Shown piece by piece: positions 29,701 to 37,117 of a stretch of DNA of 64,000 nucleotides. The notes beneath the pieces were generated by a model that was given only the letters and a program-made list of their open reading frames with translations, did no database searches and was not told where the DNA came from. Each line of letters opens with the position of its first letter. Within the stretch, counting starts at the first letter, position 1. The position numbers and the translations under genes were made by a program. Location: NCBI GenBank assembly GCA_048499455.1, contig JASNZV010000004.1, forward strand, positions 245,543 through 309,542, given 5' to 3'. This DNA is from CFX5 sp023384495 (GTDB lineage Bacteria; Chloroflexota; Anaerolineae; Caldilineales; Caldilineaceae).

Positions 29701-30376
29701 CAGCTTTGGAGAGAGCGGACCAGGCGCGTCGTTACGCGCGCTTGGGCCGGCGGCCATCCCTGCCGGCAATATTGGCAATGCCAAGTTGTTTGGGTTGACC
29801 GCACACGTGGAGCTATATGGTGTGGTGACCGCGCCACCGGGCGTGCGCGACCGCAGCATCTATATCGCCGACGCCGTCTCGCTGGGTATCGGGCCCTTTG
29901 CTGGGCAGGGCATCCAGGTCTATTTGCGGCGCGGCGAGTTCCCGGCGCTTCGGTCTGGGGACCTGGTGCGCGTCCATGGCGTCCTGACATCGTTCCGGGG
30001 GGAGATGGAATTGGTGCTGGATCAACCGGGTCAGATCACGAGGATGTACAGCGTCGGCCCCTTGCTGCCCCTCTCGGTTGGCTTTCCGCAGCTCGGTGAG
30101 CGCATGGAGGGACGATTGGTCAGCTTCCGCGGTGTGGTAACCGGCGCACAGGGCGACAGTATCTTCATGGCTGACCCACTGCGGCCCCGCTCACCCACGA
30201 TCCGCGTGGTGGTGAGCGACCGGTTCGAATGGGACCGTCCTGTGACCCAGCGGGGTGAAGTCTGGCTCGTGACCGGTGTGGTCAGCCAACTGGCCAAAGA
30301 GACACCTTGGAACGATGGCTATCGGGTGCTCGTGCGTGCGCCGGATGATCTGGAACGGCTCAAGGGGGCAAGATGA
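23774..30376 (+). CDS. Giant secreted multi-lamin-tail-domain protein
   Basis: A protein of about 2200 residues starting at GTG 23774, which has AGGAGG seven bases upstream; ATG 23801 is a possible alternative. A signal peptide (about 11-33) is followed by a first lamin-tail-like domain (36-215), then a Thr/Pro/Glu-rich linker of TPTE-type repeats (219-420). Five lamin-tail domains start near 421, 614, 799, 980 and 1162, each with a GEWFELYN- or GEWIELFN-like core and separated by Pro/Thr linkers. A divergent sixth lies at 1340-1500. A PHP-like module without a clear metal site (1534-1730), another lamin-tail domain (1824-1960) and an OB-fold-like C-terminus (2002-2200) complete it. It is probably exported. 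Lamin-tail domains in bacteria often accompany nucleases or surface adhesins; no nuclease domain is intact here. Confidence 0.85.
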   Translation: MNCSHPYSNMTPKRAAIGVILLAAIALATFGPGRAGGQPLRISQIYGGGGNSSAPLRSDFVELFNAGPDAIYLGGWSVQYASAGGGFSQVTPLGDVTIAGYSYLLIRQAEGENSSDEGTPLEFPDVVGSINLSAADGKVALVASEAPIGGIGDPAVVDFVGYGGANEAEGDAPTAKLKNDRAALRHDGGCLDADHNNGDFAIAAPAPRNRGSAPNPCAEPPTETPTDIPTETPTETPTESPTETPTETPTETATETPTEAPTAIPTPTETPTETPTETATKTPTETPTAPPTETPTEVPTETPTETTMVVPTEAPSATPGPTDTPLPLPTETPSPPPTETPLPEPGSTDTPTATLVAPATASPTPTPTEIWEPTEPEESSTPTTTPWTPDTPTPTFTLWPTEPPTATPTTTETATPQPGAPPRLLITEFMADPAVVSDTNGEWFELYNASSEPVNLRNWVIADLGGERHVINSDLIVLPGAYVILARNGNSAANGNIFAHYVYTGINLGNSADAILLLAPDNREVDRVTWGSGAGVTITSGVSNERAHLGDPAAWVKAYTYWPGSAGDLGTPGEPYVPPPATPTPTETATPSVPPTPTPTAAPTVAPSPTPYTGPPPPLLISEFMADPKAVGDNVGEWFELHNPTGAPVNLRGWVLADHGGDRHTISADVIIPAGGYTVLARHPDQAVNGGVTVDYTYTGISLGNNVDSIRLLAPDSSPVDEVAWGPDTGLAIVAGVSYERVRMESSSGWALAWSSWPGSAGDLGTPGSARRPQPEPTPTQVVTGVPSPTPTLSSTPLTGPPPRLLITEFLADPKAVSDTNGEWIELFNASTTTVNLRGWVLGDDGNERHTIADDLVIEPGGYVVLARNNDAVANGGVTAHYAYSGINLANSEDAIRLLAPDGTLVDRVAWGGDSALDVAAGASYERIHFGDPPDWTLALSPWPGSAGDHGSPGSPYVLPPSPTPTSGATPTATPTPMSGPPPHILISEFLADPKAVDDRDGEWIELFNAGSEPVNLRGWTITDLGNERHTVDADLIIPPGLFVVLARNGDFTVNGGVLAHYVYRGIGLGNTADAILLLAPNGSEVDQVRWGGETGRKIAPGISWERTTWDEDGNWQPAQHSWPASAGDWGSPGGNPTNPPSAPTPIEGGPTTTPTPPSTLTARIFISEFMADPRAVNDGEGEWIELHNAGDETVNLRGWVLIDLGSDRHTISQDLLIPAGGYVVLARNDDPTTNGGVFVDYVYRSMTLSNGDDAILLLTPDEREVDRVAWGGESGLKVKAGVSLERGNFEGPPNWQPATMPWPDSAGDLGTPGQPYGGDGTAPIPGVTATPTPGPWPLAEARDALAIDEVFYFGSDEEFIALINLGATATDLAGWIVGDAQVAGSGEGMYALPAGHILEPGAIFVLARNGAAFRNRWGRAPHAETENSDPTILSLERRRDLATGALVLNDTGDEVVLLNPALELVDAVAFAKGDYESLGLTGLLQSPKGYSLHRVPDARFPEITDVRHRFLFAPPRPFEARGLPLAQIREPATLDDGFVAVWGSLGAQSNFSTGLTAPPHYLLAAAAAAGLDFIAIADGGPTTPWQSIGSVLHLPAWHWQGGRDERAVVYSATDESLSNRDALLAYLADTGALAQWQGKTALPGDELSAIAADSIEPPGNLANLYKLWAAAEQSLLPAGNSNPPLPGAADPKPRYTGLAVSSPDIGGLLDALAARRGWLTSAPGIWLTLQAESDGELVWMGSPLPSNNAVTFHIHYGDRSDHVAGLALWQDNRPIHQLDLPPVDGRWAVTAPAAPGSFYFVVATQRNGDFAVTAPIYVPPATDGVVLINEVLPAPAEDHNGDGNIDGEDEYIELYNPGSQPVALAGWQLSDNTGDATPSRRFTFGAGRILNGGERLLLWRKETRINLNVENDFVRLLRPDGSEADRIDWLEKPARARSISRYPDGRVWLYDAAATPGRANARGDSVQTDAFAQATSFGESGPGASLRALGPAAIPAGNIGNAKLFGLTAHVELYGVVTAPPGVRDRSIYIADAVSLGIGPFAGQGIQVYLRRGEFPALRSGDLVRVHGVLTSFRGEMELVLDQPGQITRMYSVGPLLPLSVGFPQLGERMEGRLVSFRGVVTGAQGDSIFMADPLRPRSPTIRVVVSDRFEWDRPVTQRGEVWLVTGVVSQLAKETPWNDGYRVLVRAPDDLERLKGAR

Positions 30377-31255
30377 TCATGCGGACTCGCCCGACTGCGC
30401 CGTGGCGTTGGCATGAAGCATAGCCCCCAACGCTGTTGCATACCCTGCGTGTTCAGCCAGATCGACGGGGGTTGAATAGTATTGGCTGACCGAGGCGAGC
30501 ACCTGGCGAATACTTGCCATGTCGGTCAGGTGCCCAATAACGACGATGCGCTCGATGCGCCGGGCGCGGGCCGCCTGGATCGATAACAGGCCGATCACCT
30601 GGCCGACCATGGTTACCAGCGACGCCGCCAGGTCAGCGCGGCTGACATCTACGGCGGAGCGCCCCAGTCGCCCAAAGTTGACAGCCGTGGCAGCAGCAGG
30701 GAGCGACCCAATGGGGCCGGTGATCACGTCGGCGAGACTCAGGTCTGCGCCATTGGCGTTGCCGGCCTGCGCCAGGTCGTCAATCTCGCGCGGGTCCACT
30801 GTGTTCAAGATCAGCCGGGCGAGGCCGAGCATCGTGCCGCCACCCACAGCCGTACCTGTGACATGTTCGTAGGTAACGCCCTGTGCGGCCACCATGGCCG
30901 TGCCCGACCCAGCGCTAATTACAAGCGCCGGAGGCTCGTCTGCCCCTGCATTGAGACCCGCCATGGCCTGACCACCACGGCCAATTGCTGTCAGTTCGTT
31001 AACGCCCATCACGCGGCAGTCACCTAACCGATTGGGGAGCAGGCGATGTCGCCCCCCAGTGACGGCCAGGTATGGCAGATCGGCCAGCTTCACCCCACCC
31101 TCCGCCAGAATATCTTCCACCAGATCGGCGTCGGGCAGGTCGGCGTAAGAACGAGTCCAGCAATGCCAGGCGCCATCGACAAAGGCCACCGCATCCGTAT
31201 TGCTGATGCCAAAATCAATCGCGGCGCGCGGGCTATGGTCCAGTGCGACAAACAT
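30377..31255 (-). CDS. Type II pantothenate kinase-like protein
   Basis: A 292-residue member of the ASKHA (acetate/sugar kinase-Hsp70-actin) fold. It most resembles type II pantothenate kinases, which phosphorylate pantothenate as the first step of coenzyme A synthesis. Visible motifs are the phosphate-1 segment IDFGISNTDAVAF near 14, GVNELTAIGRGG near 84, the phosphate-2/adenosine region ISAGSGTAMVAA near 112, and GTAVGGGTMLGL near 134. It converges on the lamin-tail gene with no spacer, the two stop codons abutting at 30376/30377. It lies 147 bases downstream of the aldose epimerase and may be the last gene of that run. A BadF-type kinase is an alternative reading. Confidence 0.75.
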   Translation of the reverse strand: MFVALDHSPRAAIDFGISNTDAVAFVDGAWHCWTRSYADLPDADLVEDILAEGGVKLADLPYLAVTGGRHRLLPNRLGDCRVMGVNELTAIGRGGQAMAGLNAGADEPPALVISAGSGTAMVAAQGVTYEHVTGTAVGGGTMLGLARLILNTVDPREIDDLAQAGNANGADLSLADVITGPIGSLPAAATAVNFGRLGRSAVDVSRADLAASLVTMVGQVIGLLSIQAARARRIERIVVIGHLTDMASIRQVLASVSQYYSTPVDLAEHAGYATALGAMLHANATAQSGESA

Positions 31256-31402
31256 GCAATTTGACTCCTGTTCGTTATTTCTGCTCGTTATGTCTGTTCG
31301 ACATGGTCTACATGTTTGACAGGTGACACTGCTGCGCGTTTGCGTCGGTCCGAATCACCCTGCGCCCGTTCCAATGGAAAGGTGTGTTGGGCTGAATTCT
31401 TG

Positions 31403-32305
31403 TCATGAGGTTTCCACAAGGGTTTCAAACGTTGCAGACAGGCTCTCACCCGGCTGGAGCACTTGAACCCCGCTGGTGGGATCGCCCTGGGCGAGCAGAT
31501 TTACTCCGTTGTTGGCGTTGGTCACCGGCTCGACCGCAAAGTAAGGTTTGGGCGGGTTGTACATGACCAGGTGGGCGCATTCGGGTGAGCAGCGATAGCG
31601 GACGGTGACGCCGCTCTCCGGCCACGCAATGGTCCCTGCGCCATCGTAGCCAGAGCAACACATATCAAGGAACTGGTCGGGGGGCAACGGTCTCGCCGTG
31701 CGAAAGTCCTGATGCGGCGCGGGTGGTTGAGCCGGCCCAGAGGGGATGCGGTTGTTGTTAGCGTCGGGATAGACGCCCTGCACGTTGAAGTGGAGCTGCA
31801 CCGGCTCACCCGCCTGTGTCAGCGAACGGCTGTAGTAGGGGTGCCACCCAAAGCCCGCAGGCATGGGCGAGTCGCCCTGGTTTGTGAGGGTAAGCTGTGC
31901 AATGAGTGTCCAATCAACGAGGGTATATTCGGCCACGGCCATAAAAGGCCACGGCCAGTTGACCCCCTGGTGCTGCCGCGAGTCAAACGCACAGCGAATG
32001 CGATGGTCACTTTCAGCCTCGACGGTCCATGGGCGAGTGCGCACGTCGCCGTGGATGGCGTGCTGCTCGCCATGCGCCAGCCGGTGTGTGCGACCGCCAA
32101 AGCTAAAAAGCCCATTCTCGATACGATTGGAATAGGGGACCATCAAAAAACTACTCTCTTTGAGGTCAACGCCGCCATCACGCGTGTCGGGCATGATGGG
32201 TAGCCACGCACGGCGATGAAAGGCCGAAAAGGCGTACACGTTCAACCCGTGCGCCGGGTCCACCACAAGGCGCAACTGGTGATTGTCTAGGGTGACCTGT
32301 GACAT
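31403..32305 (-). CDS. Aldose 1-epimerase family protein
   Basis: A 300-residue galactose-mutarotase-like beta-sandwich protein that catalyses anomeric inversion of a hexose or related sugar. Family marks are MVPYSNRIENGLFSFGG near 55, the His motif EQHAIHGDVRTRPW near 80, and FGWHPYYSR near 152 with the catalytic His. The C-terminus carries the usual catalytic Glu in FAVEPVTNANNG. It stands 266 bases downstream of the Gfo/Idh/MocA gene on the same strand, with an inverted repeat between them. Its own promoter is therefore likely, though the theme of sugar turnover continues. Confidence 0.88.
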   Translation of the reverse strand: MSQVTLDNHQLRLVVDPAHGLNVYAFSAFHRRAWLPIMPDTRDGGVDLKESSFLMVPYSNRIENGLFSFGGRTHRLAHGEQHAIHGDVRTRPWTVEAESDHRIRCAFDSRQHQGVNWPWPFMAVAEYTLVDWTLIAQLTLTNQGDSPMPAGFGWHPYYSRSLTQAGEPVQLHFNVQGVYPDANNNRIPSGPAQPPAPHQDFRTARPLPPDQFLDMCCSGYDGAGTIAWPESGVTVRYRCSPECAHLVMYNPPKPYFAVEPVTNANNGVNLLAQGDPTSGVQVLQPGESLSATFETLVETS

Positions 32306-32372
32306 GATGAGCTCTCCTTAACCCAAGCGGGCGGGAACCAACTTCACATCCTCTACATTTGCAGATTTGATT

Positions 32373-32457
32373 CAATGCAAAGACGCAGAGGAGCAAAGAC
32401 GCAAAGAGCAACCGATACCAATTCTTTGCGTCTCTGTATCTTTGCGCCTTTGCGTTG
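32373..32457. repeat. Long imperfect inverted repeat of the GACGCAAAG type
   Basis: Two 34-base arms (32373-32406 and 32424-32457) are imperfect complements separated by 17 bases. Both consist of short GCAAAG or GACGCAAAG units in tandem. It lies between the Gfo/Idh/MocA and aldose epimerase genes. Similar simple GCAAAGxCGCAAAG repeats occur dispersed in other bacterial genomes. It could act as a transcript-end or mRNA-stability element. Confidence 0.6.
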
Positions 32458-32571
32458 AAATTGCATACATAGAATTGACGTTGATTGCCCGTCAAAAATC
32501 TCCTCAAATCTCCTCACATCTCCTATTACCCCTTATTGCTATTGCAGAGAGATTCAAGAGGTGGTGGCGAT

Positions 32572-33597
32572 TCACCGTAGATGCCCCAACCGCGTCGCCA
32601 TTGCCTGCGCCTCGAGCGCCAACTCGGAGGCATAGAAGCAGTGTTCCTGGGGCATGGCGGTCTCGGTGCGGTGGATGATGTCGTAGATCAGGTTGCGGCC
32701 ATAGGGCAACTCGATCTGCGAGCAATCGATGTACTCGGTCTTCTGATTGTCAACCAAGAAGAGGTGCTCCGTGCCTGGCCGACCTGCAATGTCGATATAC
32801 TTGCGCAACTCGATATAGCCCTCTGTGCCCATGATCACGGTGCGCCCATCGCCCCACGTGGCAAGACCGTCAGGCGTGAACCAGTCGACACGCACATAGC
32901 CGGTGCAGTTGTCACCGCGCACCACCAGGTCGCCAAAGTCCTCAAGCTCGGGGTGCTCAGGGTGAGCGTAGTTGGCCACCTGGGCATGGACGATCTCTGC
33001 CTGTTTCGTTCCCGTGTAATAGAGAAACTGGTCGCACTGGTGCGAAGCAATGTCGCAAAGAATGCCGCCATAATGTTCTCGCTTAAAAAACCACCACGGA
33101 CGTTGGTGCAGTCGTGGCCGGTGGGGGCCTAACCCCAACGTTTGGATCACTTTGCCAATTACCCCGCTATGAACCAGTTCACCCGCCTTGACCGAGGCGC
33201 GCGTCTCCAGGCGTTCGCTATAGTCGATCGAGTAGATACGCCCGGTTTCTTTTTGCACACGGCGCGCCTCGGCCAGTTGCTCCAGCGTGGTAAACCCAGG
33301 CTTGTCGCTCATATAGTCTTTGCCATGCTGCATGACGCGAATACCCAGCGGCGCTCGCTCGCTGGGAATGGCTGCGCTGATGACCAAATGGATCGACTCA
33401 TCCTCCAGGATTTCCGCCTCGCTGGAGGCCAGTTGCGCCTGAGGGTAGTCTTTGGCGTAAAGCGCGACCAGGTCGGGTTCGGTGGCGTAAAACTTCACCA
33501 ACTCGGCCCCGGCGCGCAACAGCAGGTTGGTCTGGCCGTAGATGTGAAAGTGATTGAGACCAATGGTGGCAAAACGGATCGTGGGTTGGTTCGCCAT
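32572..33597 (-). CDS. Gfo/Idh/MocA-family oxidoreductase
   Basis: A 341-residue NAD(P)-dependent sugar dehydrogenase-like protein. The N-terminal Rossmann fold begins TIRFATIGLNHFHIYGQ, where the usual GxGxxG is altered to GLNHFH. DKPGFTTLEQL near 92 stands for the family's EKP loop, and the C-terminal alpha/beta domain contains GGILCDIASHQCDQFLYY near 177 with the catalytic-region Asp and His. The ATG at 33597 has AGGAG eight bases upstream; the longer frame to 33627 was rejected. It follows the NAD-dependent epimerase/dehydrogenase gene by 44 bases. The substrate is probably a sugar, inositol or sugar acid. Confidence 0.88.
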   Translation of the reverse strand: MANQPTIRFATIGLNHFHIYGQTNLLLRAGAELVKFYATEPDLVALYAKDYPQAQLASSEAEILEDESIHLVISAAIPSERAPLGIRVMQHGKDYMSDKPGFTTLEQLAEARRVQKETGRIYSIDYSERLETRASVKAGELVHSGVIGKVIQTLGLGPHRPRLHQRPWWFFKREHYGGILCDIASHQCDQFLYYTGTKQAEIVHAQVANYAHPEHPELEDFGDLVVRGDNCTGYVRVDWFTPDGLATWGDGRTVIMGTEGYIELRKYIDIAGRPGTEHLFLVDNQKTEYIDCSQIELPYGRNLIYDIIHRTETAMPQEHCFYASELALEAQAMATRLGHLR

Positions 33598-33641
33598 GTG
33601 GGTTGCTCCTGGGGTGTGCTTCATCAAGCATTCGTCATGCC

Positions 33642-34433
33642 TTAGTCGTCCTGAGTCAAATGCCGAGCGCGCTCGTCAAACCAGCGCGCCGGGTGGCGGA
33701 TGCCCGTTTCGAAGAGTTCAAACGCGTCATCCTGGGGGGCGTAGCCAACCGTCGCGCGCGTGGAGGTGATATCCATGCGCTTGAATCGATTATCCGAGAC
33801 AGCTTGCACCACTGCAAACTGCACATCCGGCGCTTCAATACACTGGACAAAGAGGTGGCAAAGGTCACGCGGGCTGACATAGGCGCTCAGGGTGCGGCTG
33901 TCGATGTTCTCTGGTGTGTGTTCTCGATTGCCGCCATAGGCCCCGACGCGCACGGCAATGCACGAAAGTCCTTCGGCATAGGCAAAGTAGTGGCCCATCA
34001 GTTCGCCAAAGCCCTTGGCAGCCGCATAGAGATTCATGGGCTTCACGGGCATGTCGGGCCGGGCCTGAACATCGAGCGGATAGCCCTCAATGGTCTGGAT
34101 GCTGCTGGCGAAGATCACACGTCGGCAGCCTTGATCCTTGGCAGCGCGAAAGATGTTATAGACCGCTTTGATGTTGTTGTCGAGCAGCGAATCGTAAAAG
34201 TCGGCTGCCGGCGACGGGTCACCCGCCAGATGGACAATCGTATCCATGTCTTGGCAGAGCCGCTGGCAGACAGCCAGATCAGCCAGGTTCGCCTCGATCA
34301 CTTCGTGAGGGCCAGAGTCGTCAAGAGCGGCCACCTGGCGATCGACCAAACGCAGGCGGTAGCGGTCGCTCACAGATTGGTGAAAGACACTGCCAATGCG
34401 GCCAGCAGCGCCCGTAATAAGGACTGTGCGCAT
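33642..34433 (-). CDS. NAD-dependent epimerase/dehydratase family protein, possibly uronate dehydrogenase-like
   Basis: A 263-residue extended SDR. It has the nucleotide loop ITGAAGRIGSVF near 5-16, an acidic VDRQ strand end, VHLAGDPSP near 68, the catalytic YAAAKGFGE near 129 (Tyr-xxx-Lys), and AVRVGAYGGN after it. The length and overall sequence resemble uronate dehydrogenases more than nucleotide-sugar epimerases. The ATG at 34433 has GGAG close upstream. It follows the aldolase gene by 26 bases in the same direction. In this setting it likely oxidises or reshapes the sugar before dehydration and aldol cleavage. Confidence 0.82.
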   Translation of the reverse strand: MRTVLITGAAGRIGSVFHQSVSDRYRLRLVDRQVAALDDSGPHEVIEANLADLAVCQRLCQDMDTIVHLAGDPSPAADFYDSLLDNNIKAVYNIFRAAKDQGCRRVIFASSIQTIEGYPLDVQARPDMPVKPMNLYAAAKGFGELMGHYFAYAEGLSCIAVRVGAYGGNREHTPENIDSRTLSAYVSPRDLCHLFVQCIEAPDVQFAVVQAVSDNRFKRMDITSTRATVGYAPQDDAFELFETGIRHPARWFDERARHLTQDD

Positions 34434-34459
34434 GTTCTCCAACTTCCGTCCTGCGTGCA

Positions 34460-35242
34460 TTACCCGTTGCCCGCCAGTTTCCGTATTCCGTCCACACCTT
34501 CTTTCATGGCGGCGGCATAGACCATAAAATCCCCACTATACGAAATTGCGTTGAAGCCCATCTCCATCCATTCCTGCGCCTGGGCCAGGTTGCCCGGTTG
34601 GATGCCGGCGGCCAGCCCATGCTTGCGACAGGTGGCCACCACCTGCTGCAACGCATCCAAAAACGCTGGGTGGTGAAACTGACCGGGAATGCCCTGCGAG
34701 TTGGTCAGGTCAAAGTGGCCCACCCAGAGCACATCCACACCGGGCGTTGTCGCAATCGCCTCCAGATTCTCCATCCCTTCGACACTCTCGATCTGGCAGA
34801 TGATCGTCGTGTTCCGGTTGGCGTAGGCCATCTGCTCCGCCGGGTTGACGCCCTTGTAATCGGTATGGGCGTTGCCCATGATCACACCGCGATGGCCCTG
34901 AGGCAGATACTTGGCCGCATCGACAATGGCTTGGGCCTCGACGGCCGTCTTAACGTTGGGCACCATAACGCCCAGGGCGCCAAGATCCAGCGTGCGGGCG
35001 ATAAAGTGATACTCGATCTGCGGGATACGCACAAAGGGCGCAATCGACGTGGCCTTGAACCAGGCAATCTGGTCGGCCAGCTCTGCTGTGGTGAATGCCG
35101 AGTGTTCGGTGTCGAGCAAAACAAAATCGATGCCCACGCTGTCTAGAATCTGCGCCATACCGCGCGCGCCAAACTCAAGTATCATGTGGCCGACGGGAGT
35201 CTTGCCCTCGGCCAACACCTGTTGGAAACGATTCGGTTTCAT
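34460..35242 (-). CDS. HpcH/HpaI-family class II aldolase
   Basis: A 260-residue TIM-barrel, divalent-metal aldolase of the family that includes 2-keto-3-deoxy-L-rhamnonate aldolase and 4-hydroxy-2-oxoheptanedioate aldolase. Marks are FVLLDTEHSAFT near 40, RIPQIEYHFIARTLDLGALG near 72-91, and the metal-binding Glu in ICQIESVEGMENL near 148 with the Asp in VLWVGHFDLTNSQG near 172. It would cleave a 2-keto-3-deoxy sugar acid to pyruvate plus an aldehyde. It sits 40 bases after the hydroxyacid dehydrogenase gene. The substrate cannot be assigned from sequence alone. Confidence 0.9.
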   Translation of the reverse strand: MKPNRFQQVLAEGKTPVGHMILEFGARGMAQILDSVGIDFVLLDTEHSAFTTAELADQIAWFKATSIAPFVRIPQIEYHFIARTLDLGALGVMVPNVKTAVEAQAIVDAAKYLPQGHRGVIMGNAHTDYKGVNPAEQMAYANRNTTIICQIESVEGMENLEAIATTPGVDVLWVGHFDLTNSQGIPGQFHHPAFLDALQQVVATCRKHGLAAGIQPGNLAQAQEWMEMGFNAISYSGDFMVYAAAMKEGVDGIRKLAGNG

Positions 35243-35282
35243 GCGGATCTCTTTCGTGGTTCGTGGCTTACCTATCTGTTGG

Positions 35283-36347
35283 CTACTTGCTCACCCATTG
35301 CCGCCCCAAGGCCGACAGTTTTGCCTGGAAGCCGGGCCGATCCACCACAGCCCGGTTGACCGTGTGCTGCGGCGCCTCCCCGCGGAAGACGCTCAGGATG
35401 TTCTCGCAGGCATACCGGCTGTTGTCATAATAGAGTTCATCCGTCCAGGCCAGGGCGTGGGGCGCAAGAATGACGTTGTCCATCTGCATCAGCGGGCTGT
35501 CCGCCGGGAGCGGCTCCACCTCAAAGACATCCAACCCGGCGCCGGCAATCCGCCCAGCCTGAAGCGCCGCCACCAGGTCATCCTGCTTGACGATTGGGCC
35601 GCGCGCCGTGTTGATGAGATAGGCGGTGGGCTTCATCTGGTCGATGAGCGCAGCGTTGACCAGGCCGAGTGTGCTCTCCATCAACGGGCAGTTGACGGTG
35701 ACAAAGTCTGCTTCGCGGAAGAGCGTGGGCAGGTCCACCAATTCCACCCCCAACGCTTCGGCGCGGCCCGCCGGCGGGTAGGGATCGTAGGCCAGTTTGC
35801 GCGCTAGGCCGAAGGGTTCCAGCAGCTGGAACATTTCGGACGCAATGTTGCCCAACCCCACCGAGCCGAGCGTCTTCCCGCGCAGCCCCACACTGGGGAC
35901 ATTGGCGCGCTCGTTCCAGCGGCCTGTGCGCACCAGCCGATCTTTGTCATAGAGGCGCATGGAGAGTGCGTGGATGAGCGTGACAATGGCCTCAGCCACC
36001 GGCCGGCGCACGGCATCGGGCGTGATGGCCAGCAGCACGTCGGCAGTGGTGCAGGCGGGCACATCGACGTTGTCATAGCCGACGCCCCAGCGAGCCAGCA
36101 CCGCCAGCCGTGCGCCCGGCTCGAAGGTGGCCGCGGTGAAACGAACCGCCAGCGCCAGCACAGCGTCATAGCCGGCGATGTCTTGCGCGGTGACATAAGC
36201 GCCCCGCTCATCCTGGCCTGTCGCATCGAAATACTCGTATGCCACCTGCGGCAACGGGTCGAGCAGGTCGGTGAGCGCGGCATCCAGCCGGCCAGGGACG
36301 GCCACTTTGAAGTCGGCGGTGACGCCAATCCGAAAAGGAGTGTTCAT
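35283..36347 (-). CDS. D-isomer-specific 2-hydroxyacid dehydrogenase
   Basis: A 354-residue NAD-dependent dehydrogenase. The NAD-binding site reads LGSVGLGNIASEM near 175. The catalytic trio is visible: Arg in NTARGPIVKQDD near 255, Glu in LDVFEVEPLP near 285 and His in LAPHALAWTDE near 305. The N-terminal domain is longer than in the shortest members. The ATG at 36347 (MNTPFRIGVTADF) was chosen; the frame stays open upstream but overlaps the preceding SDR gene. It would reduce or oxidise a 2-keto or 2-hydroxy acid, for example a product of the aldolase next door. Confidence 0.9.
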   Translation of the reverse strand: MNTPFRIGVTADFKVAVPGRLDAALTDLLDPLPQVAYEYFDATGQDERGAYVTAQDIAGYDAVLALAVRFTAATFEPGARLAVLARWGVGYDNVDVPACTTADVLLAITPDAVRRPVAEAIVTLIHALSMRLYDKDRLVRTGRWNERANVPSVGLRGKTLGSVGLGNIASEMFQLLEPFGLARKLAYDPYPPAGRAEALGVELVDLPTLFREADFVTVNCPLMESTLGLVNAALIDQMKPTAYLINTARGPIVKQDDLVAALQAGRIAGAGLDVFEVEPLPADSPLMQMDNVILAPHALAWTDELYYDNSRYACENILSVFRGEAPQHTVNRAVVDRPGFQAKLSALGRQWVSK

Positions 36348-36369
36348 GGTTGATGAGTCCTGAGTTGAT

Positions 36370-37101
36370 TCACCCGCGTCCGACATACTTTTGGGTGGTG
36401 GGCAGCGCGATGGCCTCGAGCACGTTGACGTGGAGCGGAAGGGCGCACATGGTAAGCGCAACCTGGGCCAGTTCGTCAACCGTCATCATGGGCTCTTGGT
36501 CGGCGTCGCGGCCGCCGGCGGAACGCCGTTCGGTTAGCACATTGCCGGGGTGCAGCGCGCTGACCACCACGTTGTAGTCGCGGCCCTCCAGCGCGGCGGC
36601 TTTGGTCAGCCCGACGATGCCATGTTTGGTGGTGGTGTAGGGCGCCGAATTCATGCGCGGCATCTGCGCCGAAATGCTGCCCACATTGATGATGCGACCA
36701 CCCCCTTGCGCCTTCATGATGCGCATGGCCTCGCGGCTGCACAGAAAGGGACCGGTGAGGTTGACATGGAGCACCTTGAGCCATGTCTCCAACGAGAGTT
36801 GGTCAAGCGGGCCGCCATCAAATGCGCCTGAGTTGTTAATCAGCACATCGACGCGGCCAAACTCATCCATGGTTTTGGCAAAGAGCGCGATCACGGCCTG
36901 TTCGTCGGTGACGTCGGTGGGGACCACGAGCGTCCGCGCGCCATAGCCGCGCACTTCCTGCGCGGTTTCATCGAGGTGGGCCTGGTTGCGCGAGGCCAGC
37001 ACAAGGCTGGCGCCCTCTTTGGCAAAGGCGCGCGCCATGCCTTTGCCAATGCCCGTGCCTGCGCCAGTGATGATGATCACTTTGTCGTCGAGTTGTCCCA
37101 T
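36370..37101 (-). CDS. Short-chain dehydrogenase/reductase, paralogue 2
   Basis: A 243-residue classical SDR. It has TGAGTGIGKG (NAD(P) loop, 12-21), the NNSGA strand near 90, a catalytic Ser in GSISAQMP near 142 and Tyr-Lys in PYTTTKHG near 157. The ATG at 37101 has AAGGAG six bases upstream. It is clearly related to the next gene upstream (37118-37879): both begin MGQLD(D/N)KV and both end in VGRG. They probably arose by duplication and act on related alcohols in the same catabolic route. It begins 16 bases after its paralogue stops. Confidence 0.9.
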   Translation of the reverse strand: MGQLDDKVIIITGAGTGIGKGMARAFAKEGASLVLASRNQAHLDETAQEVRGYGARTLVVPTDVTDEQAVIALFAKTMDEFGRVDVLINNSGAFDGGPLDQLSLETWLKVLHVNLTGPFLCSREAMRIMKAQGGGRIINVGSISAQMPRMNSAPYTTTKHGIVGLTKAAALEGRDYNVVVSALHPGNVLTERRSAGGRDADQEPMMTVDELAQVALTMCALPLHVNVLEAIALPTTQKYVGRG

Positions 37102-37117
37102 AGGTGGCTCCTTGTTT

